In this document: one piece after another, positions 1-9,232 of the stretch
Numbering within the stretch: position 1 is the first letter of the stretch
Layout of the letters: each line of letters opens with the position of its first letter
Assembly: GCA_947495975.1 (NCBI GenBank)
Contig: CANMBE010000003.1
Span: forward strand, 105,394 to 169,393
From: Ignavibacteria bacterium
GTDB lineage: Bacteria; Bacteroidota; Ignavibacteria; Kapaibacteriales; Kapaibacteriaceae
Length of the DNA: 64,000 bases
Reading direction: 5' to 3'
Program-made: the position numbers and the translations under genes
Notes under the pieces: model-generated
What the model saw: the letters and a program-made list of their open reading frames with translations, nothing else
The model's database searches: none
Told to the model about the DNA's origin: nothing

Positions 1-537
1 TTGGCACCGGATCACGTTGAACCGTTCATTCTTAATGGCAGAGACCTCGAGGGGGTCAATGACGACTCATTTGATCTCATTGCAACCTATAGCGTACTGC
101 ATCACATTCCTGACTATCTCACTGCAATTCGCGAAATGGCCCGAGTCGTTAAGCCAGGCGGCATCATCTATCTTGATCATGAGGCATCCAACGAACACTG
201 GAACCCCTCGCTAGCACTTGCAGAATTCAGATCTCTGGTGAAGAAACATCATTCCCTATCGTGGTATTTAGGTAGGCTCGCATCTCCTTCATGGTGGTTA
301 AAGAAAGTGCAAAAGACAATTAACCCAAAGTATGCGGAAGAGGGAGATATTCATGTTTGGCCTGACGATCACATTGAGTGGTTGGCAATACGGAATGTCT
401 TTGCGGAACTGAATATTGAAATAATTCGCGATGAGTCCTATCTCCTCTATCAGCCGCATTATGGCATAGAGGAGTATTCGAAATACAAAGGGCAATGTTC
501 GGATATGCACGTCCTTGTTGGGCGGAAGCATCAATGA
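1..537 (+). CDS. SAM-dependent methyltransferase, class I (5' end cut by window)
   Basis: Carboxy-terminal part of a Rossmann-fold methyltransferase. Visible are the acidic post-motif region DSFDLIATYSVLHHIPD and the VKPGGIIYLD strand typical of class I SAM methyltransferases; the glycine-rich SAM-binding motif I must lie upstream of base 1, so the gene is truncated by the window edge. It overlaps the next gene by an ATGA junction, so the two are probably co-transcribed and translationally coupled. With a glycosyltransferase next and a second methyltransferase beyond, it is likely a tailoring enzyme of a surface glycan or lipid. The substrate cannot be read from the sequence. Confidence 0.8.
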   Translation: MAPDHVEPFILNGRDLEGVNDDSFDLIATYSVLHHIPDYLTAIREMARVVKPGGIIYLDHEASNEHWNPSLALAEFRSLVKKHHSLSWYLGRLASPSWWLKKVQKTINPKYAEEGDIHVWPDDHIEWLAIRNVFAELNIEIIRDESYLLYQPHYGIEEYSKYKGQCSDMHVLVGRKHQ

Positions 538-1592
538 TCCGCATTCTCGGACCTTTCCCACCTCCGTATGGTGGCGTAGCTTTGCATTGCGTTCGTCTTC
601 TTGAAGCACTCCGCGGCAAGGGGCTGAATGTATGCGCAACATCACTTGGAGGAGTACCGTCAGGAATTGTTGGCGTTTCAAAATGGAGACCGTGGACGAT
701 GTTATCTCGCTCACCCGTCCATTATCACACGGATGAGGGTAATCACCGATGGATGCGATTGTTCTCTAGAATATGGGGTTTGACGCGTACACCGTACATC
801 GTTACTGTGCACTCTTTTCGTCATCGTCCAGAGTTTCGTGATGCACGAACGGTGAGTTCTCTTGCATCTGCTTACACTAATGCCTCTGCGATCATAGCAA
901 TCAGCAATGAGGTTGCAGCCTCTCTTGCTTCAACACTAGGACTACATCGCAAGAACCTGCACGTCATCCCATCGAATCTGCCGCTCAGCTCGTGGGAACT
1001 TGCTGCCGTGCTTCCGCCATCTGTTGCCAAGAACTGGAGAAACGCGTCTATTCGGATTTTGGCCAATGCCGGACGTGTGGTATCATACAACGGACGTGAT
1101 CTCTACGGAATAGACGTGCTCATCGACGCATTTACGTTGATCGACGACGTAGATGCGAAACTCTGCATAGCGGTTGGCGACGTGGTTGATGAAGCTCTCT
1201 GGAATAATCACGAGCAACGCATCGGGTCTGATCCACGTATCACAATAGTTCGCAACCTTGCAAGTCCTCTCGCGCCCCTTGTGAAGCACGCCCATGTCGT
1301 TGTGCGCCCTACCCGCACCGAGGGTGGACCTTCATTAACACTAAGTGAAGCAATTGAGCTTGGTCGCATTGCAATAGGTTCAGATGCTGTGCCTCGCCCA
1401 GATGGAACAGATCTCTTTAGAAATGGGGATCATGTAGATCTTGCACGAGTTCTACGTGAGTCAATCGTAAAGGCGCGCGCAGGACGCCTGCCGATATCAC
1501 ACGCACAATATTCTGACATTGCAGATCAGATTGTTAAAGTTTACGAGCGCTCCGGCTTCGTTAGCACAACGCACACGCCGGCTGAAGTATAA
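534..1592 (+). CDS. Glycosyltransferase family 4 (GT-B fold)
   Basis: A 352-residue protein with the GT-B layout. The N-terminal acceptor domain opens with MIRILGPFPPPYGGVALH, the glycine-rich loop of GT4 enzymes. The C-terminal donor domain carries the TRTEGGPSLTLSEAIELG segment, equivalent to the EGxxxxxxEA nucleotide-sugar motif. Start chosen at the ATG that overlaps the preceding TGA (ATGA) and matches the family start; an upstream in-frame ATG at 495 would add unrelated residues. Probably transfers a sugar during capsule, LPS or glycolipid synthesis, judging by neighbours. It converges on and overlaps by 52 nt the methyltransferase on the other strand. Confidence 0.85.
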   Translation: MIRILGPFPPPYGGVALHCVRLLEALRGKGLNVCATSLGGVPSGIVGVSKWRPWTMLSRSPVHYHTDEGNHRWMRLFSRIWGLTRTPYIVTVHSFRHRPEFRDARTVSSLASAYTNASAIIAISNEVAASLASTLGLHRKNLHVIPSNLPLSSWELAAVLPPSVAKNWRNASIRILANAGRVVSYNGRDLYGIDVLIDAFTLIDDVDAKLCIAVGDVVDEALWNNHEQRIGSDPRITIVRNLASPLAPLVKHAHVVVRPTRTEGGPSLTLSEAIELGRIAIGSDAVPRPDGTDLFRNGDHVDLARVLRESIVKARAGRLPISHAQYSDIADQIVKVYERSGFVSTTHTPAEV

Positions 1593-2383
1593 ATCTTCAT
1601 ACCGGACATCGAAACTGGCGTGTTTCGGTAGCTACCGTGTAGAAGTGCATGCTTAACAGTGTTCATCTGTAAGAGTGTACGTTTGATTTTGTCGAGACCG
1701 CTCTTGTCAACGATTCTATCGTTGAAGAATGGCTCTTCATAGTCGCCAAAATAAACGCGCTCGCGCTCGGTGAGTTCTGACGCTTGCACAATGCGCCTAT
1801 TGAATGAAGCCACGTCATAATGACGCTGAAAGAAAACAGGTTCTGTAGTAAACTTTTCGCCGTAAACGTCTTGCTGCAAGAACCAATCGCGGGCGTAACC
1901 TTCGTTCAATGGTGTTGTAAGCAGATACATGCCGCCTGGCTTTAACAGCCGCGCACTTTTCTCCATTGCAACTGAGTCTAGTGCACCTTCAAAATGTTCT
2001 ATAACGCTGATGTTCGTGATTACATCAAAAGACTCTGGCTCTAACTCGGCTTCAAGAAAATCACGAACCACAACATGAAATCTCTTTGGATCTAATCCAA
2101 GTTTCTTGGCGTATTCGTTTTGCTTTTTTACCCAGTCAAATTTATCGAGGCACGTTACATCCCACTGCGTTTTCGATGCTACCCATGATGGGAATATCGA
2201 TGGCCCTGTTCCTATATCGAGATAGCGAAGGGGCTTATCAAACAACGGCTGAAGCTTCTCTGCCAACAATGGCAGCTCGATTGCGCGTTCGTAACCAAAC
2301 CCTTTTATGCGATAGAGAAATTGTAGACGCTTCGCATGCGCGTCGATATTGTAAAGCAGCTCGGCATTGATACTTGAATTCAC
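1541..2383 (-). CDS. SAM-dependent methyltransferase
   Basis: Class I methyltransferase of about 280 residues. Motif I is YLDIGTGPSIFP, the acidic residue after strand beta2 is CLDKF, and motifs near FDVITNISVIEHF and LLKPGGMYLLTTPL complete the Rossmann fold. The start is uncertain: a GTG at 2383, preceded by a purine-rich AGAGAG, is preferred because a TTG at 2413 would overlap the upstream surE gene. The 3' end overlaps the convergent glycosyltransferase by 52 nt. Substrate unknown; glycan or lipid methylation is an inference from context. Confidence 0.8.
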   Translation of the reverse strand: MNSSINAELLYNIDAHAKRLQFLYRIKGFGYERAIELPLLAEKLQPLFDKPLRYLDIGTGPSIFPSWVASKTQWDVTCLDKFDWVKKQNEYAKKLGLDPKRFHVVVRDFLEAELEPESFDVITNISVIEHFEGALDSVAMEKSARLLKPGGMYLLTTPLNEGYARDWFLQQDVYGEKFTTEPVFFQRHYDVASFNRRIVQASELTERERVYFGDYEEPFFNDRIVDKSGLDKIKRTLLQMNTVKHALLHGSYRNTPVSMSGMKIYTSAGVCVVLTKPERS

Positions 2384-2405
2384 GTGACTCTCTGTTTGGG
2401 TGTTT

Positions 2406-3161
2406 CTACACAAACGTTGTTTTCAGCATTTCTAATACCGCAAAGTTTGTGAGCTCGTAATGAATTGGCGTTATTGCAGCCCAGCCATCCTTCACTACAA
2501 GATCATCTGCGTCCTCAACTTCCCGCACTGTAACGAACTCTCCTGTAAGCCAATAATATGGTTTTCCCTGAGGATCTGTGCGCACGTCGTAGGCATCCTT
2601 CCACTCGCTGCGACCTTGACGCGTGACTCGAAGTCCCTTAAAATCTACACGCGCGATAGGTGGGACGTTTACGTTCAACAGCGTGCCCGCAGGTAACTGC
2701 AAATCAAACAACCGCGATGCAACATCATAAGCAACCTCTGCAGCCAATGCCATATCCGCAGTTACATCAAAGGTTGCCAGAGAAACTGCCATGGAAGGGA
2801 TGCCCATCAATGTGCCCTCCGTTGCAGCACTCACAGTGCCGGAGTAGATGGCGTTGACGCTGGTGTTAGAACCGTGATTAATTCCACTGACAACCATGTC
2901 TGGACGATGATCTAACAATGTGCTCACACCAAGCTTCACACAATCTGCTGGCGTACCATTGATAGCCCATCCATAAAATGATCCATCGCGGTGGACCTTC
3001 GTTGCGCGTAAGGGACTTGCCACTGTGAGGGCATGTCCAACAGCACTTTGTTGTCTATCGGGAGCTACAACAACAACGTCTCCAAGCCGACGCATGGCCT
3101 GCACAAGGGCATAAATTCCGGCTGAATCAATGCCATCATCGTTTGTAACAAGAATTCGCAT
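2406..3161 (-). CDS. surE: 5'/3'-nucleotidase SurE
   Basis: Full-length SurE (251 residues), a metal-dependent nucleoside monophosphate phosphatase. The N-terminal MRILVTNDDGI carries the metal-binding Asp pair at residues 8-9. The DRQQSAVGHALT loop (metal-ligand serine), the NGTPADCVKLG segment and the VVSGINHGSN motif (metal-ligand Asn) are all present. It lies 14 nt downstream of rseP on the same strand. The family acts on nucleotides and short polyphosphates in stationary-phase survival. Confidence 0.95.
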   Translation of the reverse strand: MRILVTNDDGIDSAGIYALVQAMRRLGDVVVVAPDRQQSAVGHALTVASPLRATKVHRDGSFYGWAINGTPADCVKLGVSTLLDHRPDMVVSGINHGSNTSVNAIYSGTVSAATEGTLMGIPSMAVSLATFDVTADMALAAEVAYDVASRLFDLQLPAGTLLNVNVPPIARVDFKGLRVTRQGRSEWKDAYDVRTDPQGKPYYWLTGEFVTVREVEDADDLVVKDGWAAITPIHYELTNFAVLEMLKTTFV

Positions 3162-3175
3162 TATGGTGGAGCCCC

Positions 3176-4543
3176 TTATCGAGTAAGGTCGAGATAGAAT
3201 ACAAATACCATCAACCCTAACAACAACGCAATGCCCACTTGCTGAAAGCGAATCTTGATATTCGTGGAAATCTCTCTGCGAATAACAGATTCAATCGCAA
3301 CAAATACCAGATGCCCACCATCGAGTCCAGGCAGTGGCAAGAGGTTCATAACGCCAAGTGAAATCGATATCAGAGCCATAAAACGCAGAAATGATTCTAG
3401 TCCAAGCTCAGAACTACGCGAAGCCATTTTGGCGATCTGAATTGGTCCACCAAAACTTTGCTTCACAGACACTGTCCCACGAAACACATGCGCCACCGAT
3501 GCGCCGATCATTGCAATGGTATTGCCAGTCTCTTTAAAGGCCATTCCCAATGATTCGAAAACAGCAAACGATTCATTATGCCGGGCACCCACATATAATC
3601 CCTCGAGTTGCACGCCGATGGTTGAGTCGGCACCCACTGTGAGGTTTATTGGCATGGTCTTTCCACCACGCTCTATATGAAGCGTGATGGGTTTGCCGGC
3701 ATGGCTGCGAACATAGCGTTGGAATTGTGGCAGTGCTCTTACGGGGAGAGAATCCACGGCAAGCACAACATCGGAAGCCTTAGCGCCGGCCCGGCCGGCT
3801 GGAGATAGCGTAACGACGCCTCCAAAGGAGATTTGAATATCCGATGGATAGAGTCCAAGACCAACACCTTGCGCCATCGAACGAATGATGTCTTCGCTTG
3901 AGATTTGTAGAGATTTCTTTTCTCCGTTGCGCATGACGTCTACATTGCGAATCCCTGCTTTGCTCGACATTCCAAGTTCTTCAGAAAGATCTTCCCACGT
4001 TGCTACCCGTACTCCATCAACAGTGATGACTTTATCACCCGGCGCAATACCTGCTCTGTACATGCCAGATGAAGGGTCTACCCACGCCACCCGTGTAGTA
4101 GCCATTTCTTCGTGACCATAAAACAACGGCAATAGCCAGAATACCAGAATGGCGAGAATGAAGTTCATGATAACACCGGCGCTCAACACAAATGCTTTCT
4201 GCCAATTCTTCTTCGACCGAAATTCATACGGCTGAGGTGGAAGTCCAGCAAAGTCTGTGTCCATTGACTCATCAACCATGCCCAGGATCTTTACGTATCC
4301 ACCAATAGGAAGCGCGCAGAGTCGGTAATCGGTGCCACCGTGTAGATCAAGATCAGCCGGAACCTTCCCAAAGGTGAAGCCAAGCTTACGGTTCCATCCA
4401 AACACACGCGGGCCCATTCCAATAGCAAACACGTCGGCACGCATGCCAGTCCATTTTGCCGCAAGGAAGTGTCCAAGCTCGTGTACGAACACGAGCACGC
4501 CGATGACGATGATAAAGGCAATTGTCGGTTGTATGATGTCCAT
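3176..4543 (-). CDS. rseP: Site-2 intramembrane metalloprotease RseP family
   Basis: Membrane zinc protease of 455 residues. The first transmembrane helix carries the catalytic HELGH at residues 21-25. Periplasmic PDZ-like regions follow (GIAPGDKVITVDG; a second near residue 240), and the conserved NLLPLPGLDGG near residue 400 supplies the third metal ligand. In other bacteria this enzyme cleaves anti-sigma factors and signal-peptide remnants. ATG at 4543 was chosen over a TTG nine bases upstream. It follows dxr closely in a minus-strand run; the dxr-rseP pairing is common in bacteria. Confidence 0.95.
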   Translation of the reverse strand: MDIIQPTIAFIIVIGVLVFVHELGHFLAAKWTGMRADVFAIGMGPRVFGWNRKLGFTFGKVPADLDLHGGTDYRLCALPIGGYVKILGMVDESMDTDFAGLPPQPYEFRSKKNWQKAFVLSAGVIMNFILAILVFWLLPLFYGHEEMATTRVAWVDPSSGMYRAGIAPGDKVITVDGVRVATWEDLSEELGMSSKAGIRNVDVMRNGEKKSLQISSEDIIRSMAQGVGLGLYPSDIQISFGGVVTLSPAGRAGAKASDVVLAVDSLPVRALPQFQRYVRSHAGKPITLHIERGGKTMPINLTVGADSTIGVQLEGLYVGARHNESFAVFESLGMAFKETGNTIAMIGASVAHVFRGTVSVKQSFGGPIQIAKMASRSSELGLESFLRFMALISISLGVMNLLPLPGLDGGHLVFVAIESVIRREISTNIKIRFQQVGIALLLGLMVFVFYLDLTR

Positions 4544-4559
4544 GACGTTCAACGGAAAT

Positions 4560-5729
4560 TCAGCAAGTGAGGGTAAAATCTAAGGCAATCCTACGCGATT
4601 CTGCGTCTATCGCGATGATGTGATCGATTGACGGATGACTTACGTGTTCCATGTGTTCGAGTGTGTATTCAATTGTTGATGCGATGGCCGCAAAGGCAAT
4701 TCGCTCATCCAAAAAGGCCGCAACAGCCACCTCGTTTGCTGCGTTAACCACGGCTCCTGCAGAGCCCCCTACCCTCAATACTTCGTAAGCTATACGCAAA
4801 CACGGAAAACGCTCCACGTCGGGCGCTTCAAACGTCAACTGTCCAAGAGCGGCTAAGTCTAACCTCTCTGTGGCTAGGGGCTTACGGTGCGGATACGTAA
4901 GCGCATACTGAATGGGCAGCAGCATTGTGGGGAGACCCAACTGTGCCTTCACTGACCCATCAATAAATTCAACCATTGAGTGGACAATGGACTGGGGATG
5001 AACCAATACGCTGATCTTTTCTCCAGGCACATCGAACAACCACCGCGCTTCAATTACTTCAAATCCTTTATTCATGAGCGTTGCAGAATCAATGGTGATT
5101 TTTGAACCCATTGACCAGTTGGGATGCTTCAATGCCATTGCCCGCGTAACAGTCTTCATTTCTTCAGTACTGAGGCTGCGGAATGGTCCACCAGATGCAG
5201 TGATGATGAATCGTTCCACATCTTCAGCACGTTCTCCCAGAAGACACTGCAAGATTGCGCTATGTTCAGAATCGATTGCAATCAGCGAAGCATTGTGGCT
5301 AGACGCTGCAGGAATAAGTATTGACCCCGCGCTTACCAGTGACTCTTTGTTTGCTAGACCTATAACGTGCCCCGCACGAATTGCAGCCAATGTTGGCAAC
5401 ACGCCACTAAATCCAACCATTGCCGAGAGTACTACATCGTTCTCTCCATCTGCTGCTGCATCACAGATACCTTGCTCACCACACAACACTGGACCAACAA
5501 ATTCTGGCACCTCATCCTTAAATGCTTTCCATGCTGCTTCCTCGCGCAAAGCCACTCCGTATGGCTTATACGTGCGCACACATTCAGCCAGGTCCTGCCA
5601 TCGTGTGTTACACGTGATCCAACGAAGAGAGAAAGAATCAGAATTCTGTTGAATAATGTTGAGTGCCTGTCTTCCGATTGAGCCCGTAGACCCGAGGACG
5701 GACACTTGGCGTAGCGATGTTGAACGCAT
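4560..5729 (-). CDS. dxr: 1-deoxy-D-xylulose 5-phosphate reductoisomerase
   Basis: Second enzyme of the non-mevalonate (MEP) isoprenoid pathway; converts DXP to MEP with NADPH. The NADPH-binding motif GSTGSIG is at residues 13-19, followed by NKESLV, the metal-ligand region IDSEHSA, and TASGGPFR; length (389 residues) is normal. Start taken at the ATG embedded in the rng stop (TGATG), so translation is probably coupled to rng. A GTG three bases upstream is possible. Confidence 0.96.
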   Translation of the reverse strand: MRSTSLRQVSVLGSTGSIGRQALNIIQQNSDSFSLRWITCNTRWQDLAECVRTYKPYGVALREEAAWKAFKDEVPEFVGPVLCGEQGICDAAADGENDVVLSAMVGFSGVLPTLAAIRAGHVIGLANKESLVSAGSILIPAASSHNASLIAIDSEHSAILQCLLGERAEDVERFIITASGGPFRSLSTEEMKTVTRAMALKHPNWSMGSKITIDSATLMNKGFEVIEARWLFDVPGEKISVLVHPQSIVHSMVEFIDGSVKAQLGLPTMLLPIQYALTYPHRKPLATERLDLAALGQLTFEAPDVERFPCLRIAYEVLRVGGSAGAVVNAANEVAVAAFLDERIAFAAIASTIEYTLEHMEHVSHPSIDHIIAIDAESRRIALDFTLTC

Positions 5730-7324
5730 CACAAATATTGACGCGAAATATCCTTCGTGCCCGAGCCGGCGTAGCAGCGAAACTCTCCTGCTTCGATGGT
5801 GTCGTCCTCACGAAGGGTTACGGAGAGGAAATACGTTCGCATCCATTTGCGCAAAGTGAGCGCCTTGTTACGCTCGATGTAGTGCACGATGTATGGATGT
5901 GTTGCAACCGTTACTCGCACGCCCCACGTCTGAGCCCGATAGTTTCGCAGCCAACGGTCAATACTTGCAACTGTACTTGAAGCCGACAGAACGCGGCCTG
6001 TTCCGAGACAGAATGGGCATTCCTCACTCGTGCGCTCGGCCATACTCTGGCGTATACGCTGACGTGTGATCTGCATGATGCCGAGCTGTGTTATGGGATA
6101 GACAATTGTTTTTGCCCTATCTCGAGACGTTTCTCGCTTCATCTCGTTGAGAAGCTTGCGTCTATTCTCTTCTTGCTGCATATCGATGAAGTCTACGAGA
6201 ACCATTCCGCCGATATCACGCAGTCGCAGTTGCTTTGCAACTTCCTTCATTGCTTCAAAGTTGGTTTTCACCGCGTTGGCCTCTTGCGTGCGTTCATTTG
6301 AAGCACGTCCAGAGTTCACATCAACAACAACCATAGCTTCGGTATGATCAATGATCAACGAACCGCCGCTTGGTAAAGGCACCCGTCTGGAATGAGTGAG
6401 GTGCACATCGCGTTCAATGCCAAAGACATCGAACATCGGCTTTGTATCAGCAAAGAATTCCAGTTTCCCATCAAGATGCGGCGCTGTTCGCAGTACGTAC
6501 GTTTTGAGGTCTCGGAATAGCTTCCGATCATCAACGACAACTTGAGATACATCATCTTTAAAAAGATCGCGAATCACACTGTGTGCAACACTTGCTTCTT
6601 GTAGAAGCAACATTGGACCCTTTGCGTTGCGAATCTCTGTTTCCATCTCGCGCCAGTCTTCTAAGAGCGACGAAAAGTCGCGCTGCACATCGTCACTCGG
6701 GAGTCCTGAGGCCGCTGTTCTGATGATACATCCGATGCCCTCAGGCAATATCTCTCGCGCTATCCCACGAAGTCTCTTGCGCTCTTTTACTGAGAAGATC
6801 TTTCGCGAAACACCAACGGCTTCTTCAAACGGAAGCAGCACTACATTCCGTCCGGTCAAACCAACCTTTGTTGTTACGCGCACACCCTTCTGGTGGTATG
6901 CCTCACGCGTTACTTGTACAACAACCATCTGCTTCGCCTGCAGATTGATCGTTACTTGACCACTTCGCTTCGTGGTAAACGTTGGGAGCTTTTTGTTTGA
7001 CCCTGCCTTTGACGTGCGAAGTGCAACATCGGCTGTTTCAACTGCTAACGATACTGGACGGTCATCTTCATCATCGTCAGTAGCAACGTCTTCCATCGTG
7101 GAGTCTACATCGCTAAAGTGCAGGAATGCGTCCTGTTCAAGTCCGATATTCACGAACGCCGCATTCATCCCTTGGATGATCTTTGTTACGCGGCCGAGGT
7201 AAATATTACCAACGTGATGTTCGGTATCTGGCGTTTCAGTGAAGAGCTCAACAAGCTTTCCATCCTCCGTGATCGCAATCCGGAGGTGAGCTGTTGTTGC
7301 ACTGATGAGAATTCGACGAACCAT
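5729..7324 (-). CDS. rng: Ribonuclease G (RNase E/G family)
   Basis: Endoribonuclease of 531 residues acting in rRNA maturation and mRNA decay. The N-terminal S1 domain (residues about 35-125, starting GNIYLGRVTKI) carries a low-complexity acidic insert of unknown role around residues 80-90. The catalytic domain shows VVVDVNSGR with the metal-binding Asp, then VDFIDM. The zinc-link cysteines lie in ECPFCLGTGR, as in RNase E/G. It lacks the long degradosome tail of RNase E. The ATG begins only two bases after the U-tract of the SRP RNA gene, so it has no separate 5' leader of its own. Confidence 0.95.
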   Translation of the reverse strand: MVRRILISATTAHLRIAITEDGKLVELFTETPDTEHHVGNIYLGRVTKIIQGMNAAFVNIGLEQDAFLHFSDVDSTMEDVATDDDEDDRPVSLAVETADVALRTSKAGSNKKLPTFTTKRSGQVTINLQAKQMVVVQVTREAYHQKGVRVTTKVGLTGRNVVLLPFEEAVGVSRKIFSVKERKRLRGIAREILPEGIGCIIRTAASGLPSDDVQRDFSSLLEDWREMETEIRNAKGPMLLLQEASVAHSVIRDLFKDDVSQVVVDDRKLFRDLKTYVLRTAPHLDGKLEFFADTKPMFDVFGIERDVHLTHSRRVPLPSGGSLIIDHTEAMVVVDVNSGRASNERTQEANAVKTNFEAMKEVAKQLRLRDIGGMVLVDFIDMQQEENRRKLLNEMKRETSRDRAKTIVYPITQLGIMQITRQRIRQSMAERTSEECPFCLGTGRVLSASSTVASIDRWLRNYRAQTWGVRVTVATHPYIVHYIERNKALTLRKWMRTYFLSVTLREDDTIEAGEFRCYAGSGTKDISRQYL

Positions 7325-7325
7325 T

Positions 7326-7342
7326 AAAAAATACAGCCAAGT
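7326..7342 (-). terminator. U-tract terminator of SRP RNA
   Basis: The closing stem of the SRP RNA runs directly into T6 on the minus strand, then AATGG, where the ATG is the rng start codon. Structurally this is an intrinsic terminator, but rng has no obvious promoter after it, so partial read-through is inferred. Confidence 0.6.
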
Positions 7343-7435
7343 TGACCGTGGCGCTTCGTACGCATGCTGACCGTTGCTTCCTTCCGGACCTGGCGGGATT
7401 GGGCTTGGTACGATCGCACGGGACTTGGCCGTGTT
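7331..7435 (-). ncRNA. ffs: Signal recognition particle RNA, small bacterial type (4.5S)
   Basis: On the minus strand the universally conserved SRP helix-8 apex is present (CCAGGTCCGGAAGGAAGCA, with the GGAA tetraloop). The long hairpin closes well: outer stem GCCAAGT/ACTTGGC (7423-7429 with 7336-7342), then CCGTG/CACGG and TCGTAC/GTACGA. The hairpin is followed by six U residues, which should serve as its own terminator. The 5' end is approximate. Only the short (about 100 nt) form is seen, with no Alu domain. Confidence 0.92.
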
Positions 7436-7457
7436 GTTCGCATTTCTAATTGAGCCA

Positions 7458-7465
7458 CAAATATA
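7458..7465 (-). promoter_or_regulatory. -7 box TATATTTG upstream of SRP RNA
   Basis: Exact match to the Bacteroidota-type TAnnTTTG -7 element, placed immediately after the hmgA stop codon and about 25-30 nt before the SRP RNA closing stem. No clear -33 TTTG element is seen. Confidence 0.5.
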
Positions 7466-8749
7466 CTAGGGTTTTTTGAATTCGGGCACTAATCCCTGCC
7501 AGCATTCCCAATAATCGCGTTGGAGTTCTGCCGCAGACATAGCAAAGGCAGTTGGCCTTGCTACGAAACGCGTCTCAAACATAAACGCCATCGTATCCTC
7601 TAGGCGAGTCGGCTGAAGGTCCGCTTGCGTGGACCTCTTGTAGGTTTCGGCATCTGGGCCGTGTCCGCTCATGCAATTGTGCAACGAAGACCCTCCAGGT
7701 ATAAACCCACCACCTTCTTTGGCATCGTAGACGCCAGCGATAAGCCCCATATACTCATTCATGAAGTTGCGATGAAACCATGGTGGGCGGAAGGTGTGTT
7801 CGGCAACCAACCAACGTGGAGGGAAAATCGCAAAATCAACATTTGCTGTGCCAAGGGTGTCTCCCGGCGACGTAAGTACGGTGTAAATCGAAGGATCCGG
7901 ATGGTCGAACGTAACCGTATTGATGCACTGAAACCTGCGCAGGTCATACTTGTACGGCGCGTAATTACCGTGCCATGCCACTACATTCAGGGGCGAATGG
8001 TCATACGTGCCACGCCATAGATTTCCCTGAAACTTTGTGATTACTTCAAATTCGCCTGTACGCTCTTCGAACCACGCCTCAGGAATGAGGAAGTCGCGAG
8101 GATATGCAAGGCCATTTGCGCCAATTGGGCCCAGATCTGGCAGTCTGAGGTAGGCGCCGTAGTTCTCAAGCATATATCCACGCACATCGCCGCTTACTTC
8201 AACGCGAAACTTGATTCCTCGTGGTATCACGCATATTTCTTGAGGCTCTACATCAATAATCCCCATTTCCGTAAGGATTCTCAGCGAGCCTAGCTGCGGT
8301 ACAATGAGAAGCTCACCATCGGCATTATAAAAGAAGCTATCTGTCATCGACGTGTTCGCTGCGTATACATGCAGCGCAACTCCCGTGTGAGTTGTGAGGT
8401 CTCCATTGCCTGCCATCGTCACTATGCCTTGCACAAATGTTGTGGGCTTTGTAGGCAACGGTAAGGGGCTCCAGCGGAGCTGGTTTGGCGTGGTTTCTAC
8501 TTCATGAAACGGCGTAGAACGTATGAGCCCATTATCGATTCGCTCATACGGCTGGTGCACAACGGACGGGCGGATGCGATACATCCACGACCGCTTATTT
8601 TGTGCTCGAACGGCGGTAAATGCCGTTCCATTGATCTGCTCAGCATACAGACCAAGAGGGGGTTTTTGCGGGGAATTCTGCCCAAAAGGGAGAGCCCCTT
8701 TCACTGCCTCTGTTGCAACGTCGTTACCGAAGCCACTCATATACCCCAT
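7466..8749 (-). CDS. hmgA: Homogentisate 1,2-dioxygenase
   Basis: Fe(II) dioxygenase opening the homogentisate ring in tyrosine/phenylalanine catabolism (427 residues, normal size). The family-diagnostic N-terminus YMSGFGND with [11 protein letters not shown] is present. The C-terminal iron site is visible as [12 protein letters not shown] (His and Glu ligands) and [10 protein letters not shown] (His). The ATG is preceded by AGGGG at suitable spacing. No other tyrosine-degradation gene is adjacent, so it stands alone, just downstream of tRNA-Arg. Confidence 0.96.
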   Translation of the reverse strand: MGYMSGFGNDVATEAVKGALPFGQNSPQKPPLGLYAEQINGTAFTAVRAQNKRSWMYRIRPSVVHQPYERIDNGLIRSTPFHEVETTPNQLRWSPLPLPTKPTTFVQGIVTMAGNGDLTTHTGVALHVYAANTSMTDSFFYNADGELLIVPQLGSLRILTEMGIIDVEPQEICVIPRGIKFRVEVSGDVRGYMLENYGAYLRLPDLGPIGANGLAYPRDFLIPEAWFEERTGEFEVITKFQGNLWRGTYDHSPLNVVAWHGNYAPYKYDLRRFQCINTVTFDHPDPSIYTVLTSPGDTLGTANVDFAIFPPRWLVAEHTFRPPWFHRNFMNEYMGLIAGVYDAKEGGGFIPGGSSLHNCMSGHGPDAETYKRSTQADLQPTRLEDTMAFMFETRFVARPTAFAMSAAELQRDYWECWQGLVPEFKKP

Positions 8750-8783
8750 GACAGACCCCTTTGAAGAACTACAAATCGTTCTG

Positions 8784-8857
8784 TGCGCCCAGCAGGAATC
8801 GAACCTGCGGCCCGCAGCTTAGAAGGCTGCTGCTCTATCCATCTGAGCTATGAGCGC
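8784..8857 (-). tRNA. tRNA-Arg (anticodon TCT)
   Basis: Complete 74-nt cloverleaf on the minus strand. Acceptor GCGCTCA pairs with TGGGCGC through one G-T wobble; D arm GCTC/GAGC; anticodon stem GCAGC/GCTGC around loop CTTCTAA (anticodon TCT, reading AGA); T arm GCAGG TTCGATT CCTGC; discriminator A. The 3' CCA is not encoded. Confidence 0.96.
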
Positions 8858-8864
8858 AATGGCT

Positions 8865-8872
8865 CAAAGTTA
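8865..8872 (-). promoter_or_regulatory. -7 box TAACTTTG for tRNA-Arg
   Basis: TAnnTTTG match ending 7 nt before the mature tRNA 5' end, about where a -7 element would place the start site. The tRNA helps to fix the box-to-start distance used for the protein genes in this window. Confidence 0.55.
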
Positions 8873-8921
8873 AACAATTGGTAACTAGGGCACAGTCCTG
8901 CGTCCTTCGTACCAAGCCATC

Positions 8922-9170
8922 TCAAGAAGGAATGATCTCGAAAGAGGTAAGTGCTTCGTCTATGACAAGGCGCACTGAACCATGAGGGGTAGGCAGGAGA
9001 TCTGGGTCGCCAATCTCGCCTCCAGAGAGGAAGTGCGACTCTCTCCGAATATCAGAAAGCCAAGCATAGAGGTCCGCAGATACGGCTACCTCGCGAGGCG
9101 CCTGCCCGTTTTCCTCAACATACCGTTCGATTGAGGTCATTAACTCCTCGAATGCATCGAACCATTCCAT
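8922..9170 (-). CDS. Hypothetical protein, 82 residues
   Basis: Small acidic protein beginning MEWFDAFEELMTSIERYVEE, with predicted helices at the start and an ADLYAWLSDIRRE segment. No signal peptide, metal motif or recognisable domain. AGAGG lies a suitable distance before the ATG, and a TAACTTTG box is found about 54 nt upstream, which supports a real gene. Function unknown; it is monocistronic between tRNA-Arg and the rpsA leader. Confidence 0.6.
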   Translation of the reverse strand: MEWFDAFEELMTSIERYVEENGQAPREVAVSADLYAWLSDIRRESHFLSGGEIGDPDLLPTPHGSVRLVIDEALTSFEIIPS

Positions 9171-9224
9171 TGCAGCCTCTTTAGGTGAAACTCAGACTAT
9201 TATGATAAACAGGAAATGTCGTGC

Positions 9225-9232
9225 CAAAGTTA
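9225..9232 (-). promoter_or_regulatory. -7 box TAACTTTG for the 82-residue ORF
   Basis: Second exact copy of the tRNA-Arg -7 sequence, facing the small minus-strand gene and leaving a leader of roughly 50 nt. The rest of the 224-nt gap before rpsA holds one AAGGGGCT motif (9256) and no convincing plus-strand promoter. Confidence 0.4.
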
